Positions 1-5,746 of a stretch of DNA of 11,940 nucleotides are shown in pieces (positions within the stretch are counted from its first letter, which is position 1; every line of letters starts with the position of its first letter). Source of the DNA: an uncultured Rhodospirillaceae bacterium. GTDB taxonomy: Bacteria > Pseudomonadota > Alphaproteobacteria > Rhodospirillales > Magnetospirillaceae. The translations under genes were made by a program, and so were the position numbers. The stretch covers positions 1-11,940 of the forward strand of contig CALABS010000035.1 in NCBI GenBank assembly GCA_937887565.1, written 5' to 3'. The notes beneath the pieces are model-generated. The model had not been told where the DNA came from and made no database searches. It saw only the letters and a list, made by a program, of their open reading frames with translations.

Positions 1-99
1 GTGGCCCGCCGCGGCGTTGCCGCTATTCTACAGTCGGGCGGGCCGTGGCCCGCCGCGGCGTTGCCGCTATTCTACAGTCGGGCGGGCCGTGGCCCGCCG
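1..99. repeat. 44-bp tandem repeat, two full copies plus a partial third
   Basis: Bases 1-44 are repeated exactly at 45-88, and the first 11 bases recur at 89-99 before the sequence diverges. Each unit begins GTGGCCCGCCG and ends GGCGGGCC. The junctions therefore form the interrupted palindrome GGCGGGCC-GT-GGCCCGCC, at 37-54 and 81-98. A second small hairpin (GCGGC-GTT-GCCGC) lies at 11-23 and recurs at 55-67. The glcF stop codon (minus strand, 74-72) lies inside the second copy, so the repeat overlaps the last codons of glcF and extends beyond it. No T-run follows the hairpins, so they do not look like a standard intrinsic terminator. The array may continue upstream of base 1. The copies are direct and have no spacers, so this is not a CRISPR. 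Confidence 0.9.
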
Positions 100-1352
100 G
101 TGGCCCAGTCCAGCAGTTGGACGGTATGGACGACGGGCAGGGCGGTCCCGCCCCGGATATGCTCGATGCAGCCGATATTGCCGGCCGCCACCACCGCCGC
201 CCCGGTCACCTCGAGGTTGGCCGCCTTGCGGTCGCGGAGCTGGCGCGACAGCTCCGGCTGGGTGATGGAATAGGTGCCGGCCGAGCCGCAGCACAGATGG
301 CTCTCGGCGGGCTCCTTGACGGTGAAGCCGGCGGCGAGCAACAGCGCCTTGGGCTCGTCGCGCACCCGCTGGCCGTGCTGCAGCGAGCAGGCGGAGTGAT
401 AGGCCACCACCGTGGCGGTTATCTCGGCGGCGGGGGACTGGACCCGGACATCGAGCCCCGAGAGGAATTCGGTGACGTCCTTGGTGATGGCCGACAGCCG
501 TGCCGCCCGCGCGCCCCAGTCCGGATCGTCGCGCAGCAGGAAGCCGTAATCCTTGACCATGGTGCCGCATCCCGAAGCGTTGATGACCACCGCGTCCAGG
601 TCGCCCAGCTTGCCCCAGGCGGCGAGGTTGGCCTTGACCATGGCCTCGGCGGCGGCGCGATCGCCCATGTGGTGGACCAACGCGCCGCAGCAGCCCGCCT
701 CGGCCGACACCACCACCTCGACCCCCAGCCGGTTCAAGAGGCGCACGGTGGCGGCGTTGATGTCGCTGCCAAGCACCTGCTGAACGCAGCCGGTCAGCAG
801 GGCGACGCGGGCCTTGCGCATTCCCTGGGCCGGATAGACGCCCGGCGCCAGCGGCGGATCGGCCGGCAGGCTGGCCGGGGCCTGGCCGAGCAGCGCCTTG
901 ACGGCCGGCGGCATCAGCCCCGCGACCGGCCGCGCCAGCCGTGCCCCCCACAGCGACAGCCGGAACAGGCGCGGGTTGGGCAGCACGGTGGCGAGCAGCC
1001 GCCGCAGCCAACGCTCGCCGGGGGGGCGGCGATGGGTTTCGGCCACCCGCTCGCGGGCGTGATCGACCAGATGCATGTAGTCGACGCCCGAGGGGCAGGT
1101 GGTCATGCACGACAGGCAGGACAGGCAGCGGTCGATGTGCATGGCCACCTTGGGGCTGGCGGCCTTGTCGCCCTCCAGCATGTCCTTGATCAGGTAAATG
1201 CGCCCGCGCGGGGAATCATTCTCGTCGCCCAGCAGGACATAGGTGGGGCAGGTGGCGGTGCAGAAGCCGCAATGGACGCATTTGCGCAGGATGGCATCGG
1301 CGACGGCGATGTCGCGATCGGCCAGCTGCGCGGGGGTGAAGCGTGTCTGCAT
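72..1352 (-). CDS. glcF: Glycolate oxidase iron-sulfur subunit GlcF
   Basis: This 426-residue protein is the Fe-S subunit of the membrane-associated glycolate oxidase, which passes electrons from the flavin subunits GlcD and GlcE to the quinone pool. Two ferredoxin-type [4Fe-4S] motifs are complete: Cys25, 28, 31 and 35 (CVHCGFCTATCP) and Cys76, 79, 82 and 86 (CLSCLSCMTTCP). Two CCG-type cysteine-rich domains follow, with Cys-Cys-Gly at 221-223 and 354-356. The length is close to that of E. coli GlcF (407 residues). The ATG at 1352 is preceded by GGAG five bases away. It starts 7 bases after the glcE stop, so the genes are co-transcribed. The last residues (PRPARL) are encoded within a 44-bp tandem repeat, so this tail may differ from relatives. 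A lactate-oxidase LutA-like role is less likely given glcD and glcE upstream. Confidence 0.95.
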   Translation of the reverse strand: MQTRFTPAQLADRDIAVADAILRKCVHCGFCTATCPTYVLLGDENDSPRGRIYLIKDMLEGDKAASPKVAMHIDRCLSCLSCMTTCPSGVDYMHLVDHARERVAETHRRPPGERWLRRLLATVLPNPRLFRLSLWGARLARPVAGLMPPAVKALLGQAPASLPADPPLAPGVYPAQGMRKARVALLTGCVQQVLGSDINAATVRLLNRLGVEVVVSAEAGCCGALVHHMGDRAAAEAMVKANLAAWGKLGDLDAVVINASGCGTMVKDYGFLLRDDPDWGARAARLSAITKDVTEFLSGLDVRVQSPAAEITATVVAYHSACSLQHGQRVRDEPKALLLAAGFTVKEPAESHLCCGSAGTYSITQPELSRQLRDRKAANLEVTGAAVVAAGNIGCIEHIRGGTALPVVHTVQLLDWATGGPRPARL

Positions 1353-1359
1353 CGGACTC

Positions 1360-2514
1360 CTATAGGGCCGGCGCCATGCGACCGGGATTGAGGATGCGCC
1401 GGGGATCGAAGGCGGCCTTGAGGCGCGCGGACAGGGCGGCCAGCGGCGTCGGTTCGGGATGGAAGACCGGCACCGAGGCGCGCAGCTCGGCCGGGGCCCG
1501 GAACAGGGTGGCCCGGCCGCCGGCCGCCTCGGCGGCGGCGCGGACCAGATCGGCCGCCGGGTCGCGGCCGGCCAGGGCCAGCCACGCCAGCGCCCCGCCC
1601 CGGTCCAGAACCACCTCGGCGGCGGGGATGGCGGCCAGCGCCCCGGCCACGCCCGATGGCGGCACCATCAGCCGCCACACCAGGCGGTCGTCGGCGACGA
1701 AGGCCGTCACGTCGCGCACCGCCGTCCAGAACGCCGCCGACTGGGCGCCCGCGAGCTCCTCGACGGTGGCGACTCCCGCCAATTCATGGCGCAGCGCCTC
1801 GGCGCGGGCGGCCACCGACACCTCCGGGCCCTCGAGCCGCAGCCCGGTGACATCGCCGGCCTGGGCGGCGCCCGAGACCTCGTGGGGACTGGACAGCGCC
1901 TTGGTCATGACGGCGACGGCGGCCGCGCGGTCGAGGCCGGACAGCGTCAATGTGCGTTCGGACTCGGGCAAGGGTGCCACCCTCAGCGTCAGCTCGTGGA
2001 TCACCGCCAGCGTGCCCAGCGAGCCGGTCAAGAGTTTGGGCAGGTCGAAGCCGGTGACGTTCTTGACCACCCGGCCGCCGCAGACGAAGGCCTCGCCACG
2101 GCCGGAGACGCATTTCAGGCCCAGCACGTGGTCCCGCGCCGCGCCCTGGGACACCCGGCGGGGGCCGGCCAGGTTGCAGGCGACCACGCCGCCGATGGTG
2201 GCCCGGCCGGGCGGACCGCCCAGCAGGGCACCCCAGTCGGCCGGCTCGAAGGCCAAGCGCTGACGCCGTTCGGCAAGGGTTGCTTCCAACTCGGCCAGCG
2301 GCGTTCCGGCCCTCACCGACACCACCAGTTCCTCGGGCTCGTAGGCGACGATGCCGGCCACGGCGCTCAGATCGAGGGTGGCCGAGGTCCGCATGGGGCG
2401 GCCGTAGCCGCACTTGGACCCCGCGCCGGCCACTTCCAGCGGCCGGCCGTCGGCGAGGGCGCCGCGAACCGCGTCCAGCAGGTCGTCCTCGTTCCGGGGC
2501 TTGTACAAGTCCAT
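1360..2514 (-). CDS. glcE: Glycolate oxidase FAD-binding subunit GlcE
   Basis: This 384-residue protein is the second flavin-type subunit of glycolate oxidase. It carries a PCMH-type FAD-binding domain over about residues 1-180: EVAGAGSKCGYGR (27-39), GRATIGGVVACNLAGPRR (103-120) and the well-conserved VVKNVTGFDLPKLLTGSLG (149-167). Near the C-terminus FDPRRILNPGRM (369-380) matches the NPG motif of the FAD-linked oxidase C-terminal domain. E. coli GlcE has 350 residues, so this form is slightly longer. The ATG at 2514 overlaps the glcD stop by one base (TGATG), and GAGG lies five bases upstream, which suggests translational coupling. An upstream extension of the reading frame is rejected because it runs antiphase through glcD. 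Confidence 0.93.
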   Translation of the reverse strand: MDLYKPRNEDDLLDAVRGALADGRPLEVAGAGSKCGYGRPMRTSATLDLSAVAGIVAYEPEELVVSVRAGTPLAELEATLAERRQRLAFEPADWGALLGGPPGRATIGGVVACNLAGPRRVSQGAARDHVLGLKCVSGRGEAFVCGGRVVKNVTGFDLPKLLTGSLGTLAVIHELTLRVAPLPESERTLTLSGLDRAAAVAVMTKALSSPHEVSGAAQAGDVTGLRLEGPEVSVAARAEALRHELAGVATVEELAGAQSAAFWTAVRDVTAFVADDRLVWRLMVPPSGVAGALAAIPAAEVVLDRGGALAWLALAGRDPAADLVRAAAEAAGGRATLFRAPAELRASVPVFHPEPTPLAALSARLKAAFDPRRILNPGRMAPAL

Positions 2515-4004
2515 CAGAACCTCGGCAGGTCGGGGAACGGGGCATCGCCGGCGGTGACGCGCATCCAGCCCATGTCGGCGCAGCGGTTCAGCGTCGGGAA
2601 CATCTTGCCGGGATTGAGCAGACCCTTGTCGTCGAAGGCGCATTTGACGAGTTGCTGGTGGGCCAGGTCCACCTCCGAGAACATCTCGCCCATCAGGTCG
2701 CGCTTCTCGACGCCGACCCCGTGCTCGCCGGTCAGCACCCCGCCCACCTCGACGCACAGGCGCAGGATGTCGGCGCCCAGGGACTCGGCCCGCTCCAACT
2801 CGCCGGGCCGGTTGGCGTCGAACAGGATCAGCGGGTGCAGGTTGCCGTCGCCGGCATGGAAGACGTTGGCCACTCTGAGCCCGTACCGGGACGACAGCTC
2901 CGCCGTCCGCGTCAGCACATAAGGCAGGCTCTTGCGCGGGATGGTGCCGTCCATGCACAGATAGTCGGGGCTGATGCGGCCGACCGCCGGAAAGGCCGAC
3001 TTGCGGCCGATCCAGAACAGCTGCCGTTCCTCGTCGGTCTCGGACACCCGCACCGTGGTGGCGCCGGCCGCCTCGCACAGCGCCTTGACGGCGGCGATCA
3101 GGTGCTCGACCTCGGCGGCAGGGCCGTCCAGCTCGGCGATCAGCAGCGCCTCGACGTCCAGCGGATAGCCGGCGTGGCAGAATTCCTCGGCGGCGTGGAT
3201 GGCCGGGCGATCCATCATCTCCAGCCCGGCGGGGATGATGCCGGCGGCGATGATGGCGGCGACCGCGTCGCCGGCCTGCTCGTTGGAGGGGAAGCCGATC
3301 AGCATGCCGCGCACCGTCTGCGGCTTCCTGAGGATGCGCACGGTGACCTCGGTGACCACCCCCAGCAGCCCCTCGGAGCCGGTCACCACCCCCAGCAGGT
3401 CGTAGCCGTCGGAATCAGGCTGGCGGCCGCCCAGGCGGAGGACCGAGCCGTCCATGGTCACCATCTCGACGCCCAGCAGGTTGTTGGTGGTCAGGCCGTA
3501 TTTCAGGCAGTGCACGCCGCCCGAATTCTCGGCCACGTTGCCGCCGATGGAGCAAGCGATCTGACTGGACGGGTCGGGGGCATAGTAGAAGCCCGCGTGC
3601 TCGACCGCCCGCGTGATGGCCAGGTTGGTGACACCGGGCTGGGCGACCACGCAGCGATTGTCCCAGTCGATCTCGAGAATGCTGTTGAACCGGCCCAGCC
3701 CCAGGGTGATGGCGTCGGCCAGCGGCAGGGCGCCGCCCGACAGCGAGGTGCCGGCGCCCCGGGGCACCACCTTGACGCCGTTCTCCCACGCCCAGCGCAG
3801 CACCGCCGCCACCTGCCGGGTGGTGCGCGGCAGCACCACCACCATGGGAATCTGGCGATAGGCCGACAGGGCGTCGCATTCGTAGACGCGCAGCTCGTCC
3901 TCGTCGACGATCACCGCGCCGGGCTCGGGGCACAGGGCGCGCAAGGCCTCGACGATGCGGGGCCGGCGGGCGATGACGGTGGAGTCGGGGGCGGGCATCC
4001 GCAT
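2514..4004 (-). CDS. glcD: Glycolate oxidase catalytic FAD subunit GlcD
   Basis: This 496-residue flavoprotein oxidises glycolate to glyoxylate, probably with some activity on D-lactate; E. coli GlcD has 499 residues. The N-terminal PCMH FAD-binding fold has the loop PRGAGTSLSGGALP (81-94) and CSIGGNVAENSGG (151-163). The C-terminal FAD-oxidase domain has HAGDGNLHPL (383-392), GEHGVG (426-431) and LLNPGK (462-467). The start chosen is the ATG at 4004, because GGAGG lies eight bases upstream. An in-frame TTG at 4031 has no ribosome-binding site and would lie at or upstream of the predicted transcription start. An ATG at 3998 is too far from the Shine-Dalgarno. It is the first gene of glcDEF and has a promoter and a palindromic operator directly upstream. 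A D-lactate dehydrogenase identity is possible from this subunit alone, but glcE and glcF beside it favour glycolate oxidase. Confidence 0.95.
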   Translation of the reverse strand: MRMPAPDSTVIARRPRIVEALRALCPEPGAVIVDEDELRVYECDALSAYRQIPMVVVLPRTTRQVAAVLRWAWENGVKVVPRGAGTSLSGGALPLADAITLGLGRFNSILEIDWDNRCVVAQPGVTNLAITRAVEHAGFYYAPDPSSQIACSIGGNVAENSGGVHCLKYGLTTNNLLGVEMVTMDGSVLRLGGRQPDSDGYDLLGVVTGSEGLLGVVTEVTVRILRKPQTVRGMLIGFPSNEQAGDAVAAIIAAGIIPAGLEMMDRPAIHAAEEFCHAGYPLDVEALLIAELDGPAAEVEHLIAAVKALCEAAGATTVRVSETDEERQLFWIGRKSAFPAVGRISPDYLCMDGTIPRKSLPYVLTRTAELSSRYGLRVANVFHAGDGNLHPLILFDANRPGELERAESLGADILRLCVEVGGVLTGEHGVGVEKRDLMGEMFSEVDLAHQQLVKCAFDDKGLLNPGKMFPTLNRCADMGWMRVTAGDAPFPDLPRF

Positions 4005-4019
4005 GGGCTTTCCCTCCGC

Positions 4020-4030
4020 TGGTATGACCA
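4020..4030 (-). promoter_or_regulatory. Probable GntR/FadR-family operator in front of glcD
   Basis: On the minus strand the sequence reads TTGGTCATACCAG. Its core TGGT-CAT-ACCA is a perfect interrupted palindrome that fits the TGGTNNNACCA type bound by FadR-subfamily regulators such as PdhR, LldR and GlcC (established knowledge). It begins directly downstream of the proposed -10 box and covers the expected transcription start, the usual place for a repressor. No regulator gene lies in the window. Confidence 0.55.
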
Positions 4031-4059
4031 ATCTTAGGGAGGGAACGGCAGCGGCGCAA
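4031..4059 (-). promoter_or_regulatory. Predicted sigma70-type promoter of glcDEF
   Basis: Minus strand: TTGCGC (4059-4054) and TAAGAT (4036-4031) are separated by exactly 17 bases. The boxes match the consensus at 3/6 and 4/6 positions, so the call rests mainly on spacing, location and the adjoining operator palindrome. The expected start of transcription is near 4024, giving a leader of about 20 bases to the glcD ATG. Confidence 0.35.
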
Positions 4060-4087
4060 CCCGGCCATGCTCAGAAGGGGTGCGCGC

Positions 4088-4121
4088 AAAAGAAAACCGC
4101 GCCAGCCTTTCGGCGGCGCGG
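4088..4121 (-). terminator. Rho-independent terminator of rpmJ
   Basis: On the minus strand a stem CCGCGCC/GGCGCGG (4121-4115 with 4103-4097) is topped by GCC/GGC closing a GAAA tetraloop, with one bulged T. It is followed at once by TTTTCTTTT (4096-4088). The stem, tetraloop and T-run are all of textbook quality. It lies 29 bases past the rpmJ stop and separates rpmJ from the glcD promoter. Confidence 0.88.
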
Positions 4122-4150
4122 CTCTCGAAATTCGGCTTATGCCGGGCGGA

Positions 4151-4276
4151 TCAGCCCTGGCGCGCCTTGAAGCGGGGGTTCGTCTTGTTGATGACGTACA
4201 CCCGGCCCTTGCGGCGGACGATGCGGCAGTTCTTGTCGCGCAGCTTGGCCGACTTCAGCGAGTTGCGGATCTTCAT
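4151..4276 (-). CDS. rpmJ: Ribosomal protein L36 (bL36), zinc-free 41-residue form
   Basis: The 41-residue product begins [17 protein letters not shown] and ends [13 protein letters not shown], which is the alphaproteobacterial type of large-subunit protein bL36. It is small, very basic, and ends in the conserved NPRFKARQG. It has only one cysteine (Cys17), so it lacks the CxxC...C...H zinc ribbon of the classical form. It resembles the zinc-independent paralogue (YkgO in E. coli) but is shorter. In many alphaproteobacteria this is the sole copy (known of the group; not testable here). The gene stands alone, with its own TTGACA promoter about 60 bases upstream and a strong terminator, and reads in the same direction as glcDEF. 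AGGG lies 11 bases before the ATG. Confidence 0.96.
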
Positions 4277-4338
4277 GGTCTCAATTCCCTAAGCGCTAGG
4301 TCGCCAACGTTATCCGGGGTGCGCGACCGGAGGCCGGG

Positions 4339-4367
4339 AAAATACGGAAAGCGGGGGGGGATGTCAA
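4339..4367 (-). promoter_or_regulatory. Predicted strong sigma70 promoter of rpmJ
   Basis: Minus strand: a perfect -35 TTGACA (4367-4362) and TATTTT (4344-4339, 4/6) are separated by 17 bases. The spacer contains a run of eight C. Transcription would start near 4332, giving a leader of roughly 55 bases before the rpmJ ATG. A strong promoter suits a ribosomal protein gene. Confidence 0.7.
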
Positions 4368-4506
4368 CCCGTGGATGGAGGAAAAACGGTTCATTCGTCC
4401 TCGACACCGTTCGGGACATCCCTTGGCCCTCGTCCCTCATGCGGTTCGGGCCGTTCATACCATGGTCCCGCGGTGGGGGCGAGGGGGTGCGGCCGGCGCG
4501 CCATCT

Positions 4507-4515
4507 TGCTATATT
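4507..4515 (+). promoter_or_regulatory. Extended -10 promoter directly upstream of the amidohydrolase gene
   Basis: TGCTATATT combines the TGn extension with a 5/6 match to TATAAT (4510-4515). No credible -35 box lies 16-18 bases upstream, which is compatible with an extended -10 promoter. Transcription from it would begin at about 4522-4523, the first base of the ATG, so the mRNA would be leaderless or nearly so. Confidence 0.5.
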
Positions 4516-4522
4516 GAGACAC

Positions 4523-5311
4523 ATGCTGCGCTTCATTCCCTCCGAGCCGTCGTCTCCTCACGCCTTCGAGCGGATCGACGGGGCCGAGGACGCGCGGGTG
4601 CTGGTCGTCTGCGACCACGCCTCGCACCTCATCCCCGAACGCTATGGCGACCTGGGGGTGCATTCCCGCTCGCGGCTGGACCACATCGCGTGGGATATCG
4701 GAGCCGGCGCGGTGGCCCGCGCTCTGGCCGGGCGGCTGGGCTGCCCGGCGGTGCTGGCGGGAGTGTCGCGGCTGGTGATCGACTGCAATCGCCAGCCCGG
4801 CGATCCCACCTCCATCCCGGCCGTGTCGGCGGGCATCGGTATTCCGGGCAACCGCGACGTCGATGACGCCGAGGCGGATTTCCGGGCCGAACGGTGGTTC
4901 TGGCCCTATCACCATGAGATCGGCGTCGTCCTCTCCCACCTCTGGCGGCACGGGGCCGCTCCCGCCATGGTATCGGTCCACAGCTTCACGCCGGTGTGGC
5001 AGGAATGCCGTCGGCCATGGCATGTGGGCGTGTTGTGGAACCGTGATCCCCGCATGGCGGTGCCGGTGCTCAGAAGTCTGCGGGCCCATCCCGGCTTGGA
5101 GGTGGGCGACAACGAGCCCTATTCCGGCCGCGAGATCAACTTCACGCTGGACACCCATGCCGGGGCGGCCGGGCTGCCCCATGTGTCGTTCGAGATCCGC
5201 CAGGACCTGCTGGCCGACGAGACCGGCGTCGCGAAATGGGCGGGCCTACTGGCCGACGCCCTGGGTCCTGTCCTGGCCGATCCCACCCTGCACCGGGTCG
5301 AGGTGTTCTGA
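4523..5311 (+). CDS. N-formylglutamate amidohydrolase-family protein
   Basis: This 262-residue protein belongs to the N-formylglutamate amidohydrolase (FGase/HutG-like) family. These zinc-dependent deformylases release formate and glutamate from N-formylglutamate, and some relatives act on other substrates. Visible family motifs are VVCDHASHLIP (28-38), DHIAWDIGA (53-61), SRLVIDCNR (82-90), VSVHSFTP (150-157), VGVLWNRD (168-175), VGDNEPYSG (194-202) and FEIRQDL (223-229). His32, Asp88 and His153 are candidate metal or catalytic residues (inferred from motif context). The length fits the family, and there is no signal peptide, so it is cytoplasmic. No Shine-Dalgarno precedes the ATG; an extended -10 box ends eight bases upstream, which suggests a leaderless message. 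No other histidine-degradation (hut) genes are present, so a role outside histidine catabolism is possible. The family call is firm; the substrate is uncertain. Confidence 0.88.
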   Translation: MLRFIPSEPSSPHAFERIDGAEDARVLVVCDHASHLIPERYGDLGVHSRSRLDHIAWDIGAGAVARALAGRLGCPAVLAGVSRLVIDCNRQPGDPTSIPAVSAGIGIPGNRDVDDAEADFRAERWFWPYHHEIGVVLSHLWRHGAAPAMVSVHSFTPVWQECRRPWHVGVLWNRDPRMAVPVLRSLRAHPGLEVGDNEPYSGREINFTLDTHAGAAGLPHVSFEIRQDLLADETGVAKWAGLLADALGPVLADPTLHRVEVF

Positions 5312-5316
5312 ACCTA

Positions 5317-5349
5317 CCCGCGCGCGGGCGGGGCAGGCCCACGCGCGGG
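5317..5349 (+). terminator. GC-rich stem-loop after the amidohydrolase gene, possible weak terminator
   Basis: CCCGCGC (5317-5323) pairs with GCGCGGG (5343-5349), and inside it GGGC (5326-5329) pairs with GCCC (5337-5340). Bases 5317-5328 are also a perfect 12-bp palindrome. The stem starts six bases after the stop codon. The downstream sequence is only moderately T-rich (GTGTTGAATTGTTC), so termination here is plausible but not strong. Confidence 0.35.
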
Positions 5350-5353
5350 AGTG

Positions 5354-5382
5354 TTGAATTGTTCAAATTATATACCTATTTT
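5354..5382 (+). promoter_or_regulatory. Predicted promoter with inverted repeat before the small membrane protein gene
   Basis: TTGAAT (5354-5359) and TATTTT (5377-5382) are 17 bases apart, each matching consensus at four of six positions. The stretch is an AT-rich island in very GC-rich DNA. The -35 box overlaps a perfect inverted repeat TTGAA-TTG-TTCAA (5354-5366), and a second one, ACCGT/ACGGT, lies at 5384-5399 over the likely start site. Either could bind a regulator. The leader would be about 70 bases. Confidence 0.45.
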
Positions 5383-5457
5383 CACCGTCACGGAACGGTC
5401 ATGCGCGTTCGGCAGACGGTTCTCGCCGTTCCGGGTTTCGGCAACGAGGGACTTCAC

Positions 5458-5625
5458 ATGACCACCACCACCATGGATGCGCACGGCGCCCACGCCCCCG
5501 AGTCGCGGCCGCGCACGGACGGCCGCTTCGCGGAACTGGCCGTCGGCGTCGGCTATCTGTTCGCCATCGGCACCGCCTTTACCACCGCGCTGGCCCTCGC
5601 CCTGGTCGTCCTGATCGGCGAATAG
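5458..5625 (+). CDS. Small single-span membrane protein, unknown function
   Basis: This 55-residue protein is of unrecognised family. The N-terminal third (1-23) is polar, rich in Thr and His, and starts with four threonines after Met1. A single hydrophobic stretch follows (about 26-53: ELAVGVGYLFAIGTAFTTAL and onward), ending with the short tail GE. This predicts one transmembrane helix in the inner membrane. There is no cleavable signal peptide or lipobox. The ATG at 5458 is chosen because GAGGG ends seven bases upstream. A start at 5401 would add 19 residues but has no good ribosome-binding site. A candidate promoter lies about 75 bases upstream, and the YbdK-like ligase gene follows 121 bases downstream. 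The coding call rests on the good ribosome-binding site and clean membrane segment. It may be a small subunit or regulator of a membrane complex, but nothing shows which. Confidence 0.65.
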   Translation: MTTTTMDAHGAHAPESRPRTDGRFAELAVGVGYLFAIGTAFTTALALALVVLIGE

Positions 5626-5695
5626 GTCGAGCCGGGGGCGAGTCCGAGCGGCGGCCGACGGGCCGGCATTTCGGAGCCTCCACACTGGCCGGACG

Positions 5696-5739
5696 CCTCC
5701 GGCGCGCCCACCTCTGAAGAGGGGAGCGGCGCCCGGAGG
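5696..5739 (+). promoter_or_regulatory. Leader hairpin that can sequester the ribosome-binding site of the ligase gene
   Basis: CCTCCGG (5696-5702) is the exact complement of CCGGAGG (5733-5739), which contains the GGAGG Shine-Dalgarno of the next gene. The stem continues after a bulged base with GCGCC/GGCGC (5704-5708 with 5728-5732) and ends in a separate CCTC-TGAA-GAGG hairpin (5711-5722). That gives about 12 base pairs that would hide the ribosome-binding site. No ligand-binding family was recognised. Confidence 0.5.
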
Positions 5740-5746
5740 TAGGTCC

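Noticed and set aside
1..99. CRISPR array or IS element end at the window start
   Set aside because: The units abut directly with no spacers, and there is no transposase, terminal inverted repeat pair or target duplication in view.
45..1391. A 448-codon open frame on the plus strand opposite glcF
   Set aside because: It is antisense to a gene with full Fe-S motifs. In such GC-rich DNA stop codons are rare in all frames, and its product is low-complexity Gly/Ala/His/Gln sequence with no recognisable domain.
4005..4031. TTG at 4031 as the glcD start
   Set aside because: It has no ribosome-binding site and lies at or upstream of the predicted transcription start, while the ATG at 4004 has GGAGG eight bases upstream.
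2280..4037. A 585-codon open frame on the plus strand opposite glcD and glcE
   Set aside because: It is the mirror of glcD/glcE coding sequence, has the typical His/Gln/Gly-rich composition of an antisense frame, and lacks any motif.
4067..4522. Upstream extension of the amidohydrolase frame to an ATG at 4067
   Set aside because: It would run antisense through rpmJ and its terminator, and the extension has no conserved sequence; the family N-terminus fits the ATG at 4523.
5401..5457. ATG at 5401 as the start of the small membrane protein
   Set aside because: It lacks a good Shine-Dalgarno, whereas the ATG at 5458 follows GAGGG by seven bases; the extra 19 residues add no recognisable feature.
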